A DNA stretch of 50,604 bases. Origin: an uncultured Acidimicrobiia bacterium (GTDB lineage: Bacteria; Actinomycetota; Acidimicrobiia; Acidimicrobiales; CAIXPF01). Shown one piece after another: positions 24,608-32,424 of this stretch. The notes under the pieces were generated by a model, which was given only the letters and a program-made list of their open reading frames with translations, ran no database searches and was not told the DNA's origin. Each line of letters opens with the position of its first letter. Position 1 is the first letter of the stretch. Location of the stretch: assembly GCA_903921205.1 (NCBI GenBank), contig CAIXPF010000074.1:1-50604 (forward strand). The letters run 5' to 3'. Position numbers and translations under genes: made by a program.

Positions 24608-24613
24608 TAGCCT
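24608..24613 (+). promoter_or_regulatory. Candidate -10 element of the cold-shock-like gene (leaderless)
   Basis: TAGCCT lies 7 nt before the GTG at 24621. Confidence 0.5.
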
Positions 24614-24620
24614 GCCGAGC

Positions 24621-24860
24621 GTGCAAGGGGTGATCAAGTCCTACGACCCGGGAACGAAGACCGGCAGCTTGCTGCGCGACACCGATCTCGCAGAGATCGA
24701 ACTCGGCGCAGAGGCACTCACCGGCTCGATCCTGCGGATGGTGCGCCAGGGCCAACGGGTCGTGTTCGACCTCGACGAGCACGGCCGCGCCGTGCGGCTG
24801 CGACTGGGGTCCGAGGTCGACATGCAGACCCCGGGGCCGGTCGAGCGGCTCACGGACTGA
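24621..24860 (+). CDS. Cold-shock-domain-like OB-fold protein
   Basis: A 79-residue protein starting MQGVIKSYDPGTKTGSLLRD, which resembles the cold-shock domain opening GxVKxFxxxxGxGxI, and with RQGQRVVFDLDEHGRAVRL at the C-terminal strands. The aromatic RNP motifs of classical CspA (GFGFI, VFVH) are largely missing, so single-stranded nucleic-acid binding is likely weak or altered. Related actinobacterial proteins are annotated as cold-shock proteins of uncertain function. The GTG start is leaderless in appearance. It is monocistronic, divergent from recG. Confidence 0.75.
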   Translation: MQGVIKSYDPGTKTGSLLRDTDLAEIELGAEALTGSILRMVRQGQRVVFDLDEHGRAVRLRLGSEVDMQTPGPVERLTD

Positions 24861-25133
24861 CCGCACCCGACCACGCACAGGATGCGGGCGGACGTCGTCC
24901 CGTGGACGGGAAGAATGGCTCCTGGCGGAACCTGCGGCCTTGATGAGAAGGTCGCACACGGGCCGGAGATCCGGCTCGGTTCGGCCCCCTGCCATCTGGG
25001 GGGCTGATGCTAGATTGCCTCAATATCTACGGAGTCGAACCCTGACGCCGTGGAGGGGTACGCGGCTCGCTCGCTTGCCGCGGCACCCGGGAACGAAGAC
25101 TCGAGTCACGACAACGACGTCGGAAGAGGGGTT
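24861..25133 (+). other. Intergenic region and leader of pckG
   Basis: No gene is recognisable. A TAGATT hexamer at 25011-25016 in a locally AT-rich patch is the best promoter candidate for pckG and would give a leader of about 110 nt. Nothing resembling a known riboswitch is evident. Confidence 0.4.
25011..25016 (+). promoter_or_regulatory. Candidate -10 element of pckG
   Basis: TAGATT, within the AT-rich stretch GATGCTAGATTGCCTCAAT. No clear -35 box. Confidence 0.35.
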
Positions 25134-26927
25134 ATGCCGCCCACCAAGAACGCCAAGCTCATCGAGTGGGTCGACCACTGGGCCGGGATCCTGCAGCCCG
25201 CTGCCATCGAGTGGTGCGACGGATCCGACGCGGAGTACGACCGGCTGACGCAGCTCCTGGTCGACGGCGGCACCTTCGAGCGGCTCTCCGACGCCCGCCG
25301 TCCGAACAGCTACCTGGCCCTCTCCGACCCGAGCGACGTCGCCCGGGTCGAGGATCGCACGTTCATCTGCTCCGAGCGAGAGATCGACGCCGGCCCCACC
25401 AACAACTGGCGCGAGCCCGCAGAGATGCGTGCCGAGATGACCCGGCTGTTCACCGGCTCGATGAAGGGCCGCACCATGTACGTGGTCCCCTTCTCGATGG
25501 GTCCCCTCGGCTCGCCGATCGCGCACATCGGTGTGCAGTTGTCGGACTCCGCCTATGTGGCGGTGAACATGCGCATCATGACCCGCATGGGCCAGGGCGC
25601 CCTCGACGTGCTCGGCTCCGACGGCGAGTTCGTGCCCTGCGTCCACTCCGTGGGCATGCCACTCGCCGAAGGCCAGGCCGACGTGCCGTGGCCCTGCGAC
25701 GCCGACACGAAGTACATCACCCACTTCCCGGAGACCCGCGAGATCTGGAGCTACGGCTCCGGGTACGGCGGCAACGCCCTGCTCGGCAAGAAGTGCTTCG
25801 CCCTGCGCATCGCCTCGACCATGGCGCGTGACAACGGCTGGCTCGCCGAGCACATGCTGATCCTGGGCATCACGCCTCCGGGCGGCGAGAAGCGCTACGT
25901 CGCTGCGGCGTTCCCGTCGGCCTGCGGCAAGACCAACATGGCCATGATGATCCCCACCCTGCCGGGCTGGAAGGTCGAGACCATCGGCGACGACATCGCC
26001 TGGATGAAGTTCGGCCCCGACGGACGCCTCTACGCCATCAACCCCGAAGCCGGGTTCTTCGGCGTGGCCCCGGGCACCTCGCTCGACACCAACCCGAACG
26101 CCATGGTCGCCGTGGGCAAGAACACCATCTTCACCAATGTCGCCCGCACCGACGACGGCGACATCTGGTGGGAAGGCATGGGCGTCGCCGCCCCCGATCA
26201 CCTCAAGGACTGGCGGGGTCAGGACTGGTCGCCGGCCTCGGAGGCCCCGGCCGCCCACCCGAACGCCCGGTTCACCGCACCCGCCGCCCAGAACCCGTCC
26301 TGCGCCCCGGAATGGGAGGACCCTGCCGGCGTGCCGATCTCGGCCATCCTCTTCGGCGGCCGCCGGGCCAGCAACGTCCCGCTGGTCACCGAGGCCCGCG
26401 ACTGGCGCCACGGAGTATTCCTGGGCTCGATCATGTCCTCGGAGAAGACCGCCGCAGCGTTCGGGAAGGTCGGCGAGGTCCGTTTCGACCCCTTCGCCAT
26501 GTTGCCGTTCTGCGGGTACAACATGGGCGACTACTTCGAGCACTGGCTCGAGGTCGGCGCCGGGGCCGACCAGGCCAAGCTGCCACGGATGTACTGGGTG
26601 AACTGGTTCCGCAAGGATGCCGACGGTCATTTCATGTGGCCGGGCTACGGCGACAACAGCCGGGTGCTCAAGTGGATCCTCGGCCGCCTCGACAGCACCG
26701 CTGCTGCGCAGGAGACCCCGATCGGCAATGTGCCGACCCCCGAGTCGCTCGACGTGAGCGGCCTGCAGTTGTCCGCCGATGCCCTGGCCGAGCTCACCAC
26801 CGTCGACAGCGAGGCGTGGCGGGAGGAGCTGCCGCTCTACGAGCAGCACTACGCCTTCATCGGCGCCCAGCTCCCCGAGTCGCTGCGCGAGGAACTGCGG
26901 CAGCTCGAGAAGCGTCTCGCGGGCTGA
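25134..26927 (+). CDS. pckG: Phosphoenolpyruvate carboxykinase (GTP)
   Basis: PckG interconverts oxaloacetate and PEP using GTP, the entry to gluconeogenesis. The 597-residue protein contains the PEPCK-specific kinase loop [12 protein letters not shown] (260-271), the substrate-binding RPNSY and NNWREPAEM region, and [14 protein letters not shown]. The ATG at 25134 follows GGAAGAGGGG and matches the usual N-terminus; an earlier in-frame start at 25050 would add 28 unrelated residues. A T-tract terminator follows. GTP-type PEPCK is usual in actinobacteria. Confidence 0.97.
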   Translation: MPPTKNAKLIEWVDHWAGILQPAAIEWCDGSDAEYDRLTQLLVDGGTFERLSDARRPNSYLALSDPSDVARVEDRTFICSEREIDAGPTNNWREPAEMRAEMTRLFTGSMKGRTMYVVPFSMGPLGSPIAHIGVQLSDSAYVAVNMRIMTRMGQGALDVLGSDGEFVPCVHSVGMPLAEGQADVPWPCDADTKYITHFPETREIWSYGSGYGGNALLGKKCFALRIASTMARDNGWLAEHMLILGITPPGGEKRYVAAAFPSACGKTNMAMMIPTLPGWKVETIGDDIAWMKFGPDGRLYAINPEAGFFGVAPGTSLDTNPNAMVAVGKNTIFTNVARTDDGDIWWEGMGVAAPDHLKDWRGQDWSPASEAPAAHPNARFTAPAAQNPSCAPEWEDPAGVPISAILFGGRRASNVPLVTEARDWRHGVFLGSIMSSEKTAAAFGKVGEVRFDPFAMLPFCGYNMGDYFEHWLEVGAGADQAKLPRMYWVNWFRKDADGHFMWPGYGDNSRVLKWILGRLDSTAAAQETPIGNVPTPESLDVSGLQLSADALAELTTVDSEAWREELPLYEQHYAFIGAQLPESLREELRQLEKRLAG

Positions 26928-26957
26928 TCCCTGCTTCGCGTCGATCGATCCGACTGC

Positions 26958-26996
26958 GGCCCGTCTCCCTCCGGGGAGGCGGGCCGGTCCCGTTTT
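26958..26996 (+). terminator. Intrinsic terminator of pckG
   Basis: An 11-bp stem (GGCCCGTCTCC with GGAGGCGGGCC, one G-U pair) and a 6-nt loop, followed within 11 nt by a TTTT tract. Confidence 0.75.
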
Positions 26997-27057
26997 CGGC
27001 TCGGTCCACCGGCGCCGCCACCCGGGAATACCCACACCTTCACACCACGTTAGAAAA

Positions 27058-27078
27058 CTTGAGTGTCAAACACTCATT
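27058..27078 (+). promoter_or_regulatory. HAIR-like operator (HspR-type inverted repeat) upstream of hsp20
   Basis: CTTGAGT-N7-ACTCATT matches the HAIR consensus CTTGAGT-N7-ACTCAAG at 12 of 14 positions with exact spacing. Inside it TGAGTGT-CAA-ACACTCA (27060-27076) is a perfect palindrome. HAIR sites bind the repressor HspR in actinobacteria. It lies 37 bp before the hsp20 start, where a bound repressor could block transcription; the left arm could also serve as a TTGAGT -35 box. Confidence 0.7.
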
Positions 27079-27114
27079 TTATCTTACTCATCCAAGACAC
27101 AGGAGACCTTGTCC

Positions 27115-27582
27115 ATGCTGCGCTTCGATCCCTTTCGTGAGTTCGACCGCATCGTGAGCGGCGCTTTCGACGCCGGCTCCATGAGCGTGCCGCTCGACGT
27201 GGTGCGTTCGGCCGATGCGGTGCAGGTCCACGTCGATCTCCCCGGGGTCGACCCCGACTCCATCGACCTCTCCGTGGTGCGCAACCAACTGACCCTCAAG
27301 GCCACGCGGCGCACCGACCTTGCCGAGGGCGAACGGCTGGTCGTGCGCGAACGCCCCTCGGGCGACTTCACCCGCACCCTGGTGCTCTCCGAAGGGCTCG
27401 ACGGCAGCCGGATCAACGCCCGTTACGAGCACGGTGTGCTCACCGTGACCATCCCCGTCGCCGAGATCGCCCAGTCCCGACGGATCCAAATCGGCGTCGC
27501 AGGCCCCGGCATCGAGCGTCCGACCGACCGCGACTCCGCTGACCGGTCCGACGCGGCGGCCGAACCGGTCGGCGCCGTCTGA
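27115..27582 (+). CDS. Small heat-shock protein, Hsp20 / alpha-crystallin family
   Basis: A 155-residue ATP-independent chaperone that holds unfolding proteins. The alpha-crystallin domain spans about 24-118, with VDLPGVDPDSIDLSV and the terminal A-x-x-x-x-G-V-L-x-V motif (ARYEHGVLTVTIP). An acidic, Ala/Asp-rich tail follows. The ATG at 27115 has AGGAGA 8 nt upstream. A HAIR-like element just upstream suggests repression by HspR and induction by heat. No dnaK or hspR gene is in the window. Strong hairpins follow the stop codon. Confidence 0.95.
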   Translation: MLRFDPFREFDRIVSGAFDAGSMSVPLDVVRSADAVQVHVDLPGVDPDSIDLSVVRNQLTLKATRRTDLAEGERLVVRERPSGDFTRTLVLSEGLDGSRINARYEHGVLTVTIPVAEIAQSRRIQIGVAGPGIERPTDRDSADRSDAAAEPVGAV

Positions 27583-27600
27583 ACCGGGCGGATCCGACCG

Positions 27601-27628
27601 GAGCCGTCCCAACCGAGCCGTCCCAACC
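27601..27628 (+). repeat. Tandem 14-bp repeat after hsp20
   Basis: GAGCCGTCCCAACC occurs twice in tandem (27601-27614 and 27615-27628), followed by a partial third copy. The second copy provides the left arm of the next hairpin. Confidence 0.7.
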
Positions 27629-27654
27629 GAGCCCGGACGACCGGGACGGCTCGG
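27613..27654 (+). terminator. First terminator hairpin after hsp20
   Basis: A perfect 12-bp stem (CCGAGCCGTCCC at 27613-27624 with GGGACGGCTCGG at 27643-27654) and an 18-nt loop; no T-tract. Confidence 0.55.
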
Positions 27655-27690
27655 GCGACGGCACCAGGTCAACCCGTCCGACCACGGGAC

Positions 27691-27720
27691 GGGCCGGGAC
27701 CCCTTCGGGGGTCCGGGCTC
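27691..27720 (+). terminator. Second terminator hairpin after hsp20, TTCG loop
   Basis: A 13-bp stem with one mismatch closed by a C(TTCG)G tetraloop, which is unusually stable in RNA. It isolates hsp20 from the downstream guaB-like gene. Confidence 0.7.
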
Positions 27721-27768
27721 GTTGCCGTTGCCTGAACCATCCCCGCGCGTGCGTCACCTACTCGGCGT

Positions 27769-27774
27769 TAGAGT
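27769..27774 (+). promoter_or_regulatory. Candidate -10 element of the guaB-like gene
   Basis: TAGAGT, giving a leader of about 43 nt that holds an AAGGAG ribosome site; this gene is therefore a leadered contrast to the leaderless ones. Confidence 0.45.
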
Positions 27775-27823
27775 GGATCGGAACTCGGGTCCTCCCTCAC
27801 CGGGTTCCGGTAAGGAGCCACCC

Positions 27824-28873
27824 GTGTCTCTCGACAACCTCCGCGTCGGCCTGGCCTTCGACGACGTGCTGCTGGTGCCCCGGCGCAGTCAGATCCGCAG
27901 CCGACAGGACGTCTCCATGCAGACGAAACTGTCCCGCCGTGTCACCCTCGATCTGCCGATCGTGGCCGCCAACATGGACACGGTCTGCGAGGTCGACATG
28001 GCCATCGCCGTCGCCCGCGTCGGCGGTATCGGCATGATCCACCGGTTCCTGCCGATCAGCAGCCAGGCTGCGATGGTGGCCCAGGTCAAGGGACTGGGCC
28101 TCCAGGTCGGTGCCGCGGTCGGGACCAACGAGGACTCCATCGACCGGGCCCGGGCCCTGGTCGAGGCCGGTGTCGACGCCTTGGTCCTCGACATCGCCCA
28201 CGGCCATGCCGAGCACGCGCTCGAGGAGACCCGCGAGCTCGCTCGCACCTTCGGCCGCGACGTCGACATCATCGCCGGCAACGTGGCAACCCGACGCGGC
28301 GCCGAGGATCTCATCGAGGCAGGCGCCGACGCGGTCAAGGTCGGGGTCGGCCCTGGCGGCGTGTGCACCACCCGCCTGGTGGCCGGGGTCGGCGTCCCCC
28401 AGCTCACCGCCATCAACGACTGTGCCGGCCTGGGGATCCCGATCATCGCCGACGGTGGTATCCGCCGTTCGGGTGACATCGCCAAGGCCCTCGCAGCCGG
28501 CGCCTCCACCGTCATGATCGGCTCGATGTTCGCCGGTACCGACGAGAGCCCTGGCGAACTCGAGCAGTCTGATCGCGGGCTGGTCAAGACCATCCGGGGC
28601 ATGGCCAGCTTCGAGGCTGTGCAGGCCCGGGCGGAGCGGGCCGGGGAGTCGATCGACGCCGAGTACTTCGAGCAGCGGGCCCCTGAAGGGGTGTCCGGCT
28701 CGGTGCCCTACCGCGGCAAGGTCGGCAAGCTGATCGGAACACTCATGGGTGGTGTGCGCTCGGCGATGAGCTACTGCGACGCCGGGACCGTCGAGGAGCT
28801 GTGGACCAAGGCCGAGTTCATCCGGGTGACCTCGGCCGGCCTGCACGAGAGCCATCCCCACGCAACGCTGTGA
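27824..28873 (+). CDS. IMP dehydrogenase/GMP reductase family enzyme without CBS domains (probable GMP reductase)
   Basis: A 349-residue TIM barrel. The GTG at 27824 has AAGGAG 7 nt upstream. Conserved parts are [25 protein letters not shown], the catalytic loop [11 protein letters not shown] (Cys181), [17 protein letters not shown], and the terminal [12 protein letters not shown]. The two CBS domains usually inserted after [12 protein letters not shown] are absent, explaining the length. In the mobile flap IMP dehydrogenase needs an Arg-Tyr pair; here it reads Glu280-Tyr281 (AEYFEQ), resembling GMP reductase, which does not dehydrogenate IMP. So GMP-to-IMP conversion is the better guess, but IMPDH activity cannot be excluded. 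Confidence 0.85.
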   Translation: MSLDNLRVGLAFDDVLLVPRRSQIRSRQDVSMQTKLSRRVTLDLPIVAANMDTVCEVDMAIAVARVGGIGMIHRFLPISSQAAMVAQVKGLGLQVGAAVGTNEDSIDRARALVEAGVDALVLDIAHGHAEHALEETRELARTFGRDVDIIAGNVATRRGAEDLIEAGADAVKVGVGPGGVCTTRLVAGVGVPQLTAINDCAGLGIPIIADGGIRRSGDIAKALAAGASTVMIGSMFAGTDESPGELEQSDRGLVKTIRGMASFEAVQARAERAGESIDAEYFEQRAPEGVSGSVPYRGKVGKLIGTLMGGVRSAMSYCDAGTVEELWTKAEFIRVTSAGLHESHPHATL

Positions 28874-28902
28874 CCGCCTCGCGCTGAGCCCCCAGGGCCC
28901 GC

Positions 28903-29265
28903 TCAGTGCGCGAGCACCATGGCCCGGATGCCCAAACCCATGAGGAACAGACCGCCGAAGCCGTACAGCAGGTACCGGTAGGGCTCGAGCTGCGCCCGGT
29001 AGGCATAGAGAATCGCCACCGTCATCAGGGCCACGAACCCGTAGAAGATGTGCATCGACGGGGCCTGGACCCCCTGCACGCCGACCATCGTCGCCCCGAG
29101 GGTGACCTGGACCGAGATGGCCAACTCGACGGTGATCACGAACCACCACAGGGCCCGGACCCGCAACGCCGGCACCCAGTTGGCTGCCAGCGCCCACGCT
29201 CCTGCCAGGCCGTTTCCGACCACGACGACCCAGGCCCAGGCTGCATGCACGTCGAGGAGGGTCAC
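28903..29265 (-). CDS. Small hypothetical membrane protein (four predicted membrane segments)
   Basis: A 120-residue hydrophobic protein of unrecognised family. Segments are seen at about 7-28 (WAWVVVVGNGLAGAWALA), 38-58, 69-90 (HIFYGFVALMTVAILYAY) and 97-116 (LLYGFGGLFLMGLGIRAM). Short Arg-containing loops alternate, consistent with a real integral membrane protein. The GTG at 29265 is chosen because TACCAT lies 9 nt before it, and the upstream codons look non-coding. It is convergent with the guaB-like gene. Confidence 0.7.
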   Translation of the reverse strand: MTLLDVHAAWAWVVVVGNGLAGAWALAANWVPALRVRALWWFVITVELAISVQVTLGATMVGVQGVQAPSMHIFYGFVALMTVAILYAYRAQLEPYRYLLYGFGGLFLMGLGIRAMVLAH

Positions 29266-29274
29266 CGCCGCCCG

Positions 29275-29280
29275 ATGGTA
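29275..29280 (-). promoter_or_regulatory. Candidate -10 element of the small membrane protein gene
   Basis: TACCAT on the minus strand lies 9 nt before the GTG at 29265. Confidence 0.4.
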
Positions 29281-29363
29281 GCGGCGGGGACCCTGCGCAG
29301 CGACGACCGGTGCCGGCGCGGCGTGACCTCGTCGTGAATGCCGAGGCCTGTCATGATCGGGAA

Positions 29364-30086
29364 GTGGCAACCAACCACGCCATCGTGGCCTTGTTCGATC
29401 TCGACGGCACCCTCATCAGGGTCGGTGACCCTGTTCACCATGCGGCGTTCGAGCACGCCACCCAGGTGGTCTTCGGCGCCGAGATCGCCATCACCAGCCT
29501 CGATCTCGCCGGCGCCGTCGACCGTCACCTCTACGACCAGGTCGCAGCCCGTCTCGGTACCCCAGCGGCCGCGGCCGACGCCCGATTCCCCGAATGGTCG
29601 GCGATCGTGGGCCGGTACTACGAGCTCCGGGTCGCGCCGCAGGACCGGGCCGACTGGCTGCTGCCCGGCGCCACCGAGGTGCTGCGCCGCCTGCAGGCCG
29701 CCGGGGTCGCTCTGGCTATCGCCACCGGCTCGATCCGCTCCGTGGCCGAACGCAAGCTGCTCGGCGCCGGGTTGCACCAGTACTTCCCCGCCGGCGCGTT
29801 CGGCGACGAGGTCCCCGACCGGGCCGGTCTGGTCCAACGGGCCCTCGCCGAAGCCGCCGCCCGTTACGGTCGACGGTTCCTGGCCGCCGATGCGGTGGTG
29901 ATCGGCGACACCCCGGCCGACATCCGCGCCGCCCGCCACAGCGGCACCCGGGTGGTCACGGTGGCCACCGGCCGCTTCGGCACCGATGAACTCGACGACC
30001 ACGGCCCCGACGCCGCATTCGAGGACCTCACCAACACCGACGCCGTGGTGCGCGCCATCCGAGGCGTCACCGGCCGCCCGGACTGA
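29364..30086 (+). CDS. HAD superfamily hydrolase, phosphoglycolate phosphatase-like
   Basis: A 240-residue phosphatase. Motif I is FDLDGTL near residue 10, with the nucleophile and general-acid Asp. Motif II is IATGS, motif III is the Lys in RKLLGAG, and motif IV is VIGDTPADIRAA. The helical cap between motifs I and II fits the phosphoglycolate phosphatase / beta-phosphoglucomutase group. The GTG at 29364 is chosen as the family starts a few residues before FDLDGT. It is divergent from the membrane protein gene. The substrate is unknown. Confidence 0.9.
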   Translation: MATNHAIVALFDLDGTLIRVGDPVHHAAFEHATQVVFGAEIAITSLDLAGAVDRHLYDQVAARLGTPAAAADARFPEWSAIVGRYYELRVAPQDRADWLLPGATEVLRRLQAAGVALAIATGSIRSVAERKLLGAGLHQYFPAGAFGDEVPDRAGLVQRALAEAAARYGRRFLAADAVVIGDTPADIRAARHSGTRVVTVATGRFGTDELDDHGPDAAFEDLTNTDAVVRAIRGVTGRPD

Positions 30087-30104
30087 GCGCCGGCAGCGGC
30101 CCGC

Positions 30105-31181
30105 TCAGCCCGCCGATTCGAGCAGCGACACGACATCCGCTTCGCCGATCGGGCGGGGGTTCGAGCGGAACGACGGATGCTGCTGCACCAGACGCGCCAC
30201 CGCCGCAAGGTCCTCCGGCTGCGCGCCGAGCGCCGTCAGGCTGGTGGGCAGCCCACAGCGGTCGCGTAGTTCGTCGACGGCCTCGGCGAGGTCCGATCGG
30301 CCGAGCAGCGATGCCGCCTGCTCGCCGCGTTCACCGAGCACGTCCTGGTTGAACCGCAGCACCGGGCCACGCACCAACGCCTCCGCCACGCCGTGGTCGA
30401 TCCCGCAGCGACCCCCGAGCAGCAACGCCAGCGCCGATGTCAGGTCGGAACGGCTGTTGGCCGCACCCCGCGCCGCCAATACCGCGGCCTCGAGCGCCGA
30501 GGGCAGAGCGCCGGGTTCCTCGACCAGGATGCTCAGGGCGCCGTAGAGGCGCCCCAACGCCGACAGGCCGAGTGCCGCCGCTTCCGGTCCACCCGGCGCG
30601 AGCACGGCCGACAGCGCATGACCGAGAGCGGTCATCCCCGACGCCACCAGGGCTGCGGGCGGGGTGAGGGCGACGAGGTTGGTGTCGTAGATCGCCCAGC
30701 GCGGCACCAGGGTCGGGCTGGTGGCCTCCTGCTTGTGCCGTGACGCCGGATCGGTCATGGCAAACACCGGCCTCGCCTCCGCCCCGGCCAGGGTGGTGGG
30801 CACGACGATGTGGGTCAGCAGCGGGCGGTCGGCGAAGGTCATCCCCGGCGTACCGGCCTCCTGCTCGAGGAAGAACAGCACGGCCTTGCCCAGATCGATC
30901 ACCGATCCCCCACCGATGGAGACGACGGTGTCGACGTTCTCGGCGCGGGCCAGCTGCACGGCGGCGCGCACCGTCGGTACCGGCACGTGTGGCCGGGCGT
31001 CACGGAACACGGCGACCACCGAGCGGCCGAGCCCGGCGATGATGCGATCGGCGGGAACCGACGGCGAGGTCAGCACCAGCGTGCGGCGGCTACCGGCGTC
31101 CTTGAGCACCGGACGCAGCCGGTCGGACGTCCCGGCCCCGAAACGCAGCTGCTGCGGATACGCGGTATGGGTCCAGTTCAC
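30105..31181 (-). CDS. Iron-containing alcohol dehydrogenase family, maleylacetate reductase-like
   Basis: A 358-residue NAD(P)-dependent reductase. The nucleotide-binding signature VVSIGGGSVIDLGKA is present. The metal-ligand region SGMTALGHALSAV has Thr where alcohol dehydrogenases have Asp, as in maleylacetate reductases (GxNALAHA), and GIDHGVAEAL supplies a further His. Maleylacetate reductase works in chloro-aromatic or resorcinol breakdown, but no ring-cleavage genes are nearby, so the substrate is open. It starts 10 bp after the racemase gene and is probably co-transcribed with it. Confidence 0.85.
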   Translation of the reverse strand: MNWTHTAYPQQLRFGAGTSDRLRPVLKDAGSRRTLVLTSPSVPADRIIAGLGRSVVAVFRDARPHVPVPTVRAAVQLARAENVDTVVSIGGGSVIDLGKAVLFFLEQEAGTPGMTFADRPLLTHIVVPTTLAGAEARPVFAMTDPASRHKQEATSPTLVPRWAIYDTNLVALTPPAALVASGMTALGHALSAVLAPGGPEAAALGLSALGRLYGALSILVEEPGALPSALEAAVLAARGAANSRSDLTSALALLLGGRCGIDHGVAEALVRGPVLRFNQDVLGERGEQAASLLGRSDLAEAVDELRDRCGLPTSLTALGAQPEDLAAVARLVQQHPSFRSNPRPIGEADVVSLLESAG

Positions 31182-31191
31182 CGCTCGGAGC

Positions 31192-32337
31192 TCATTTCAC
31201 CGCTCCGCCGGCCCGACGGGCGGCGATGTCAGCCTCGCTGAAGCCGAACGCCGCGAGCACCTCGTCGGTGTGCTGTCCCGGCCAGGCGGGCGGACCCTGG
31301 ACCGCCGGCGCGGTACGGGAGAACCGCGGGGCCGGCGCCGGCTGGGTGATACCGGCCACGTCGATGTAGGTCGAGCGGTGCACGTTGTGGGGATGGGAGG
31401 CCGCTTCCTGCATGGTCAGCACCGGCGCGAAGCACACATCGGACCCTTCCATGATCGCGCACCACTCGGCCCGGGTCTTCGAGCGCATGACCGCAGCCAC
31501 CCGCTCCTTCATCGCCGGCCACTGGGCCTGGTCGAGCTGCGCCGGCAGATCGGCCTGCTCGCCGAGGCCCGACAGCTGCAACAGCTCGGCGTAGAACTGC
31601 GGCTCGATCGAGCCGAGGCTCACGTACTCGCCGTCGGCCGTCTCGTACACGTCGTAGAAGTGCGAGCCGGTGTCGAGCAGGTTCTCTCCCCGGCGCTGGG
31701 TGAACGCCCCGGAGCTGAACATGCCCGCGAACATCGACATGAGGATGGCGGACCCGTCGACCATGGCTGCGTCGACCACCTGACCCCGACCGGACAGCTT
31801 GGCCTCGACCAGCCCGCAGGCGATGCCGAAGGCCAGCAGCATGCCGCCGCCACCGAAGTCGCCCACCAGGTTCAACGGGGGCACCGGGGCCTCACCGGCC
31901 CGACCGATGTGGGCCAGGGCGCCGGCGAGCGCGATGTAGTTGATGTCGTGCCCGGCCATCTGGGCGTACGGCCCTTCCTGACCCCAGCCGGTCATCCGGC
32001 CGTACACCAGGCGAGGGTTGCGGCCGAGACAGACCTCGGGGCCGAGGCCCAACCGCTCCATCACACCGGGCCGGAACCCCTCGATGAGCGCATCGGCACC
32101 CTCGATCAGGCGCAGCACCGTCTCCACCCCGTCGGGATGTTTGAGATCGACGGCGATCGACTGACGCCCTCGGGCCAGGATGTCCAACGAAGGCGAGTCC
32201 GGAGCCGCCGCCGGAACGTTCGCCGCTCGGTCGACCCGGATCACGGTGGCGCCCATATCGGCCAGCATCATCCCGCAGAACGGCCCCGGGCCGATTCCCT
32301 GCAACTCCACGACCTTGATACCGCTCAACGGGCCCAT
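31192..32337 (-). CDS. Alpha-methylacyl-CoA racemase (CoA-transferase family III)
   Basis: A 381-residue protein starting MGPLSGIKVVELQGIGPGPF. The racemase catalytic residues align to the mycobacterial enzyme: His130 in GHDINYIAL, Asp160 in LVGDFGGGG, and Glu245 in SIEPQFY. This points to epimerising 2-methyl-branched acyl-CoA esters before beta-oxidation, rather than to CoA transfer. The ATG at 32337 is preferred because AAGGG lies about 10 nt upstream and the family begins here; GTG at 32358 is an alternative. It heads a two-gene unit with the iron-ADH gene. Confidence 0.93.
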   Translation of the reverse strand: MGPLSGIKVVELQGIGPGPFCGMMLADMGATVIRVDRAANVPAAAPDSPSLDILARGRQSIAVDLKHPDGVETVLRLIEGADALIEGFRPGVMERLGLGPEVCLGRNPRLVYGRMTGWGQEGPYAQMAGHDINYIALAGALAHIGRAGEAPVPPLNLVGDFGGGGMLLAFGIACGLVEAKLSGRGQVVDAAMVDGSAILMSMFAGMFSSGAFTQRRGENLLDTGSHFYDVYETADGEYVSLGSIEPQFYAELLQLSGLGEQADLPAQLDQAQWPAMKERVAAVMRSKTRAEWCAIMEGSDVCFAPVLTMQEAASHPHNVHRSTYIDVAGITQPAPAPRFSRTAPAVQGPPAWPGQHTDEVLAAFGFSEADIAARRAGGAVK

Positions 32338-32424
32338 GGCGTCCATCCCTTCCAGCACGAAGCGTTTGCCGACCGAACGCTAGCCCGCACGGCCGCGACG
32401 GCCCCCGCCCGGCGAAACGAAGCC

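Noticed and set aside
25020-27035. Long minus-strand frame opposite pckG
   Set aside because: Antisense to the PEPCK gene, which carries all family motifs.
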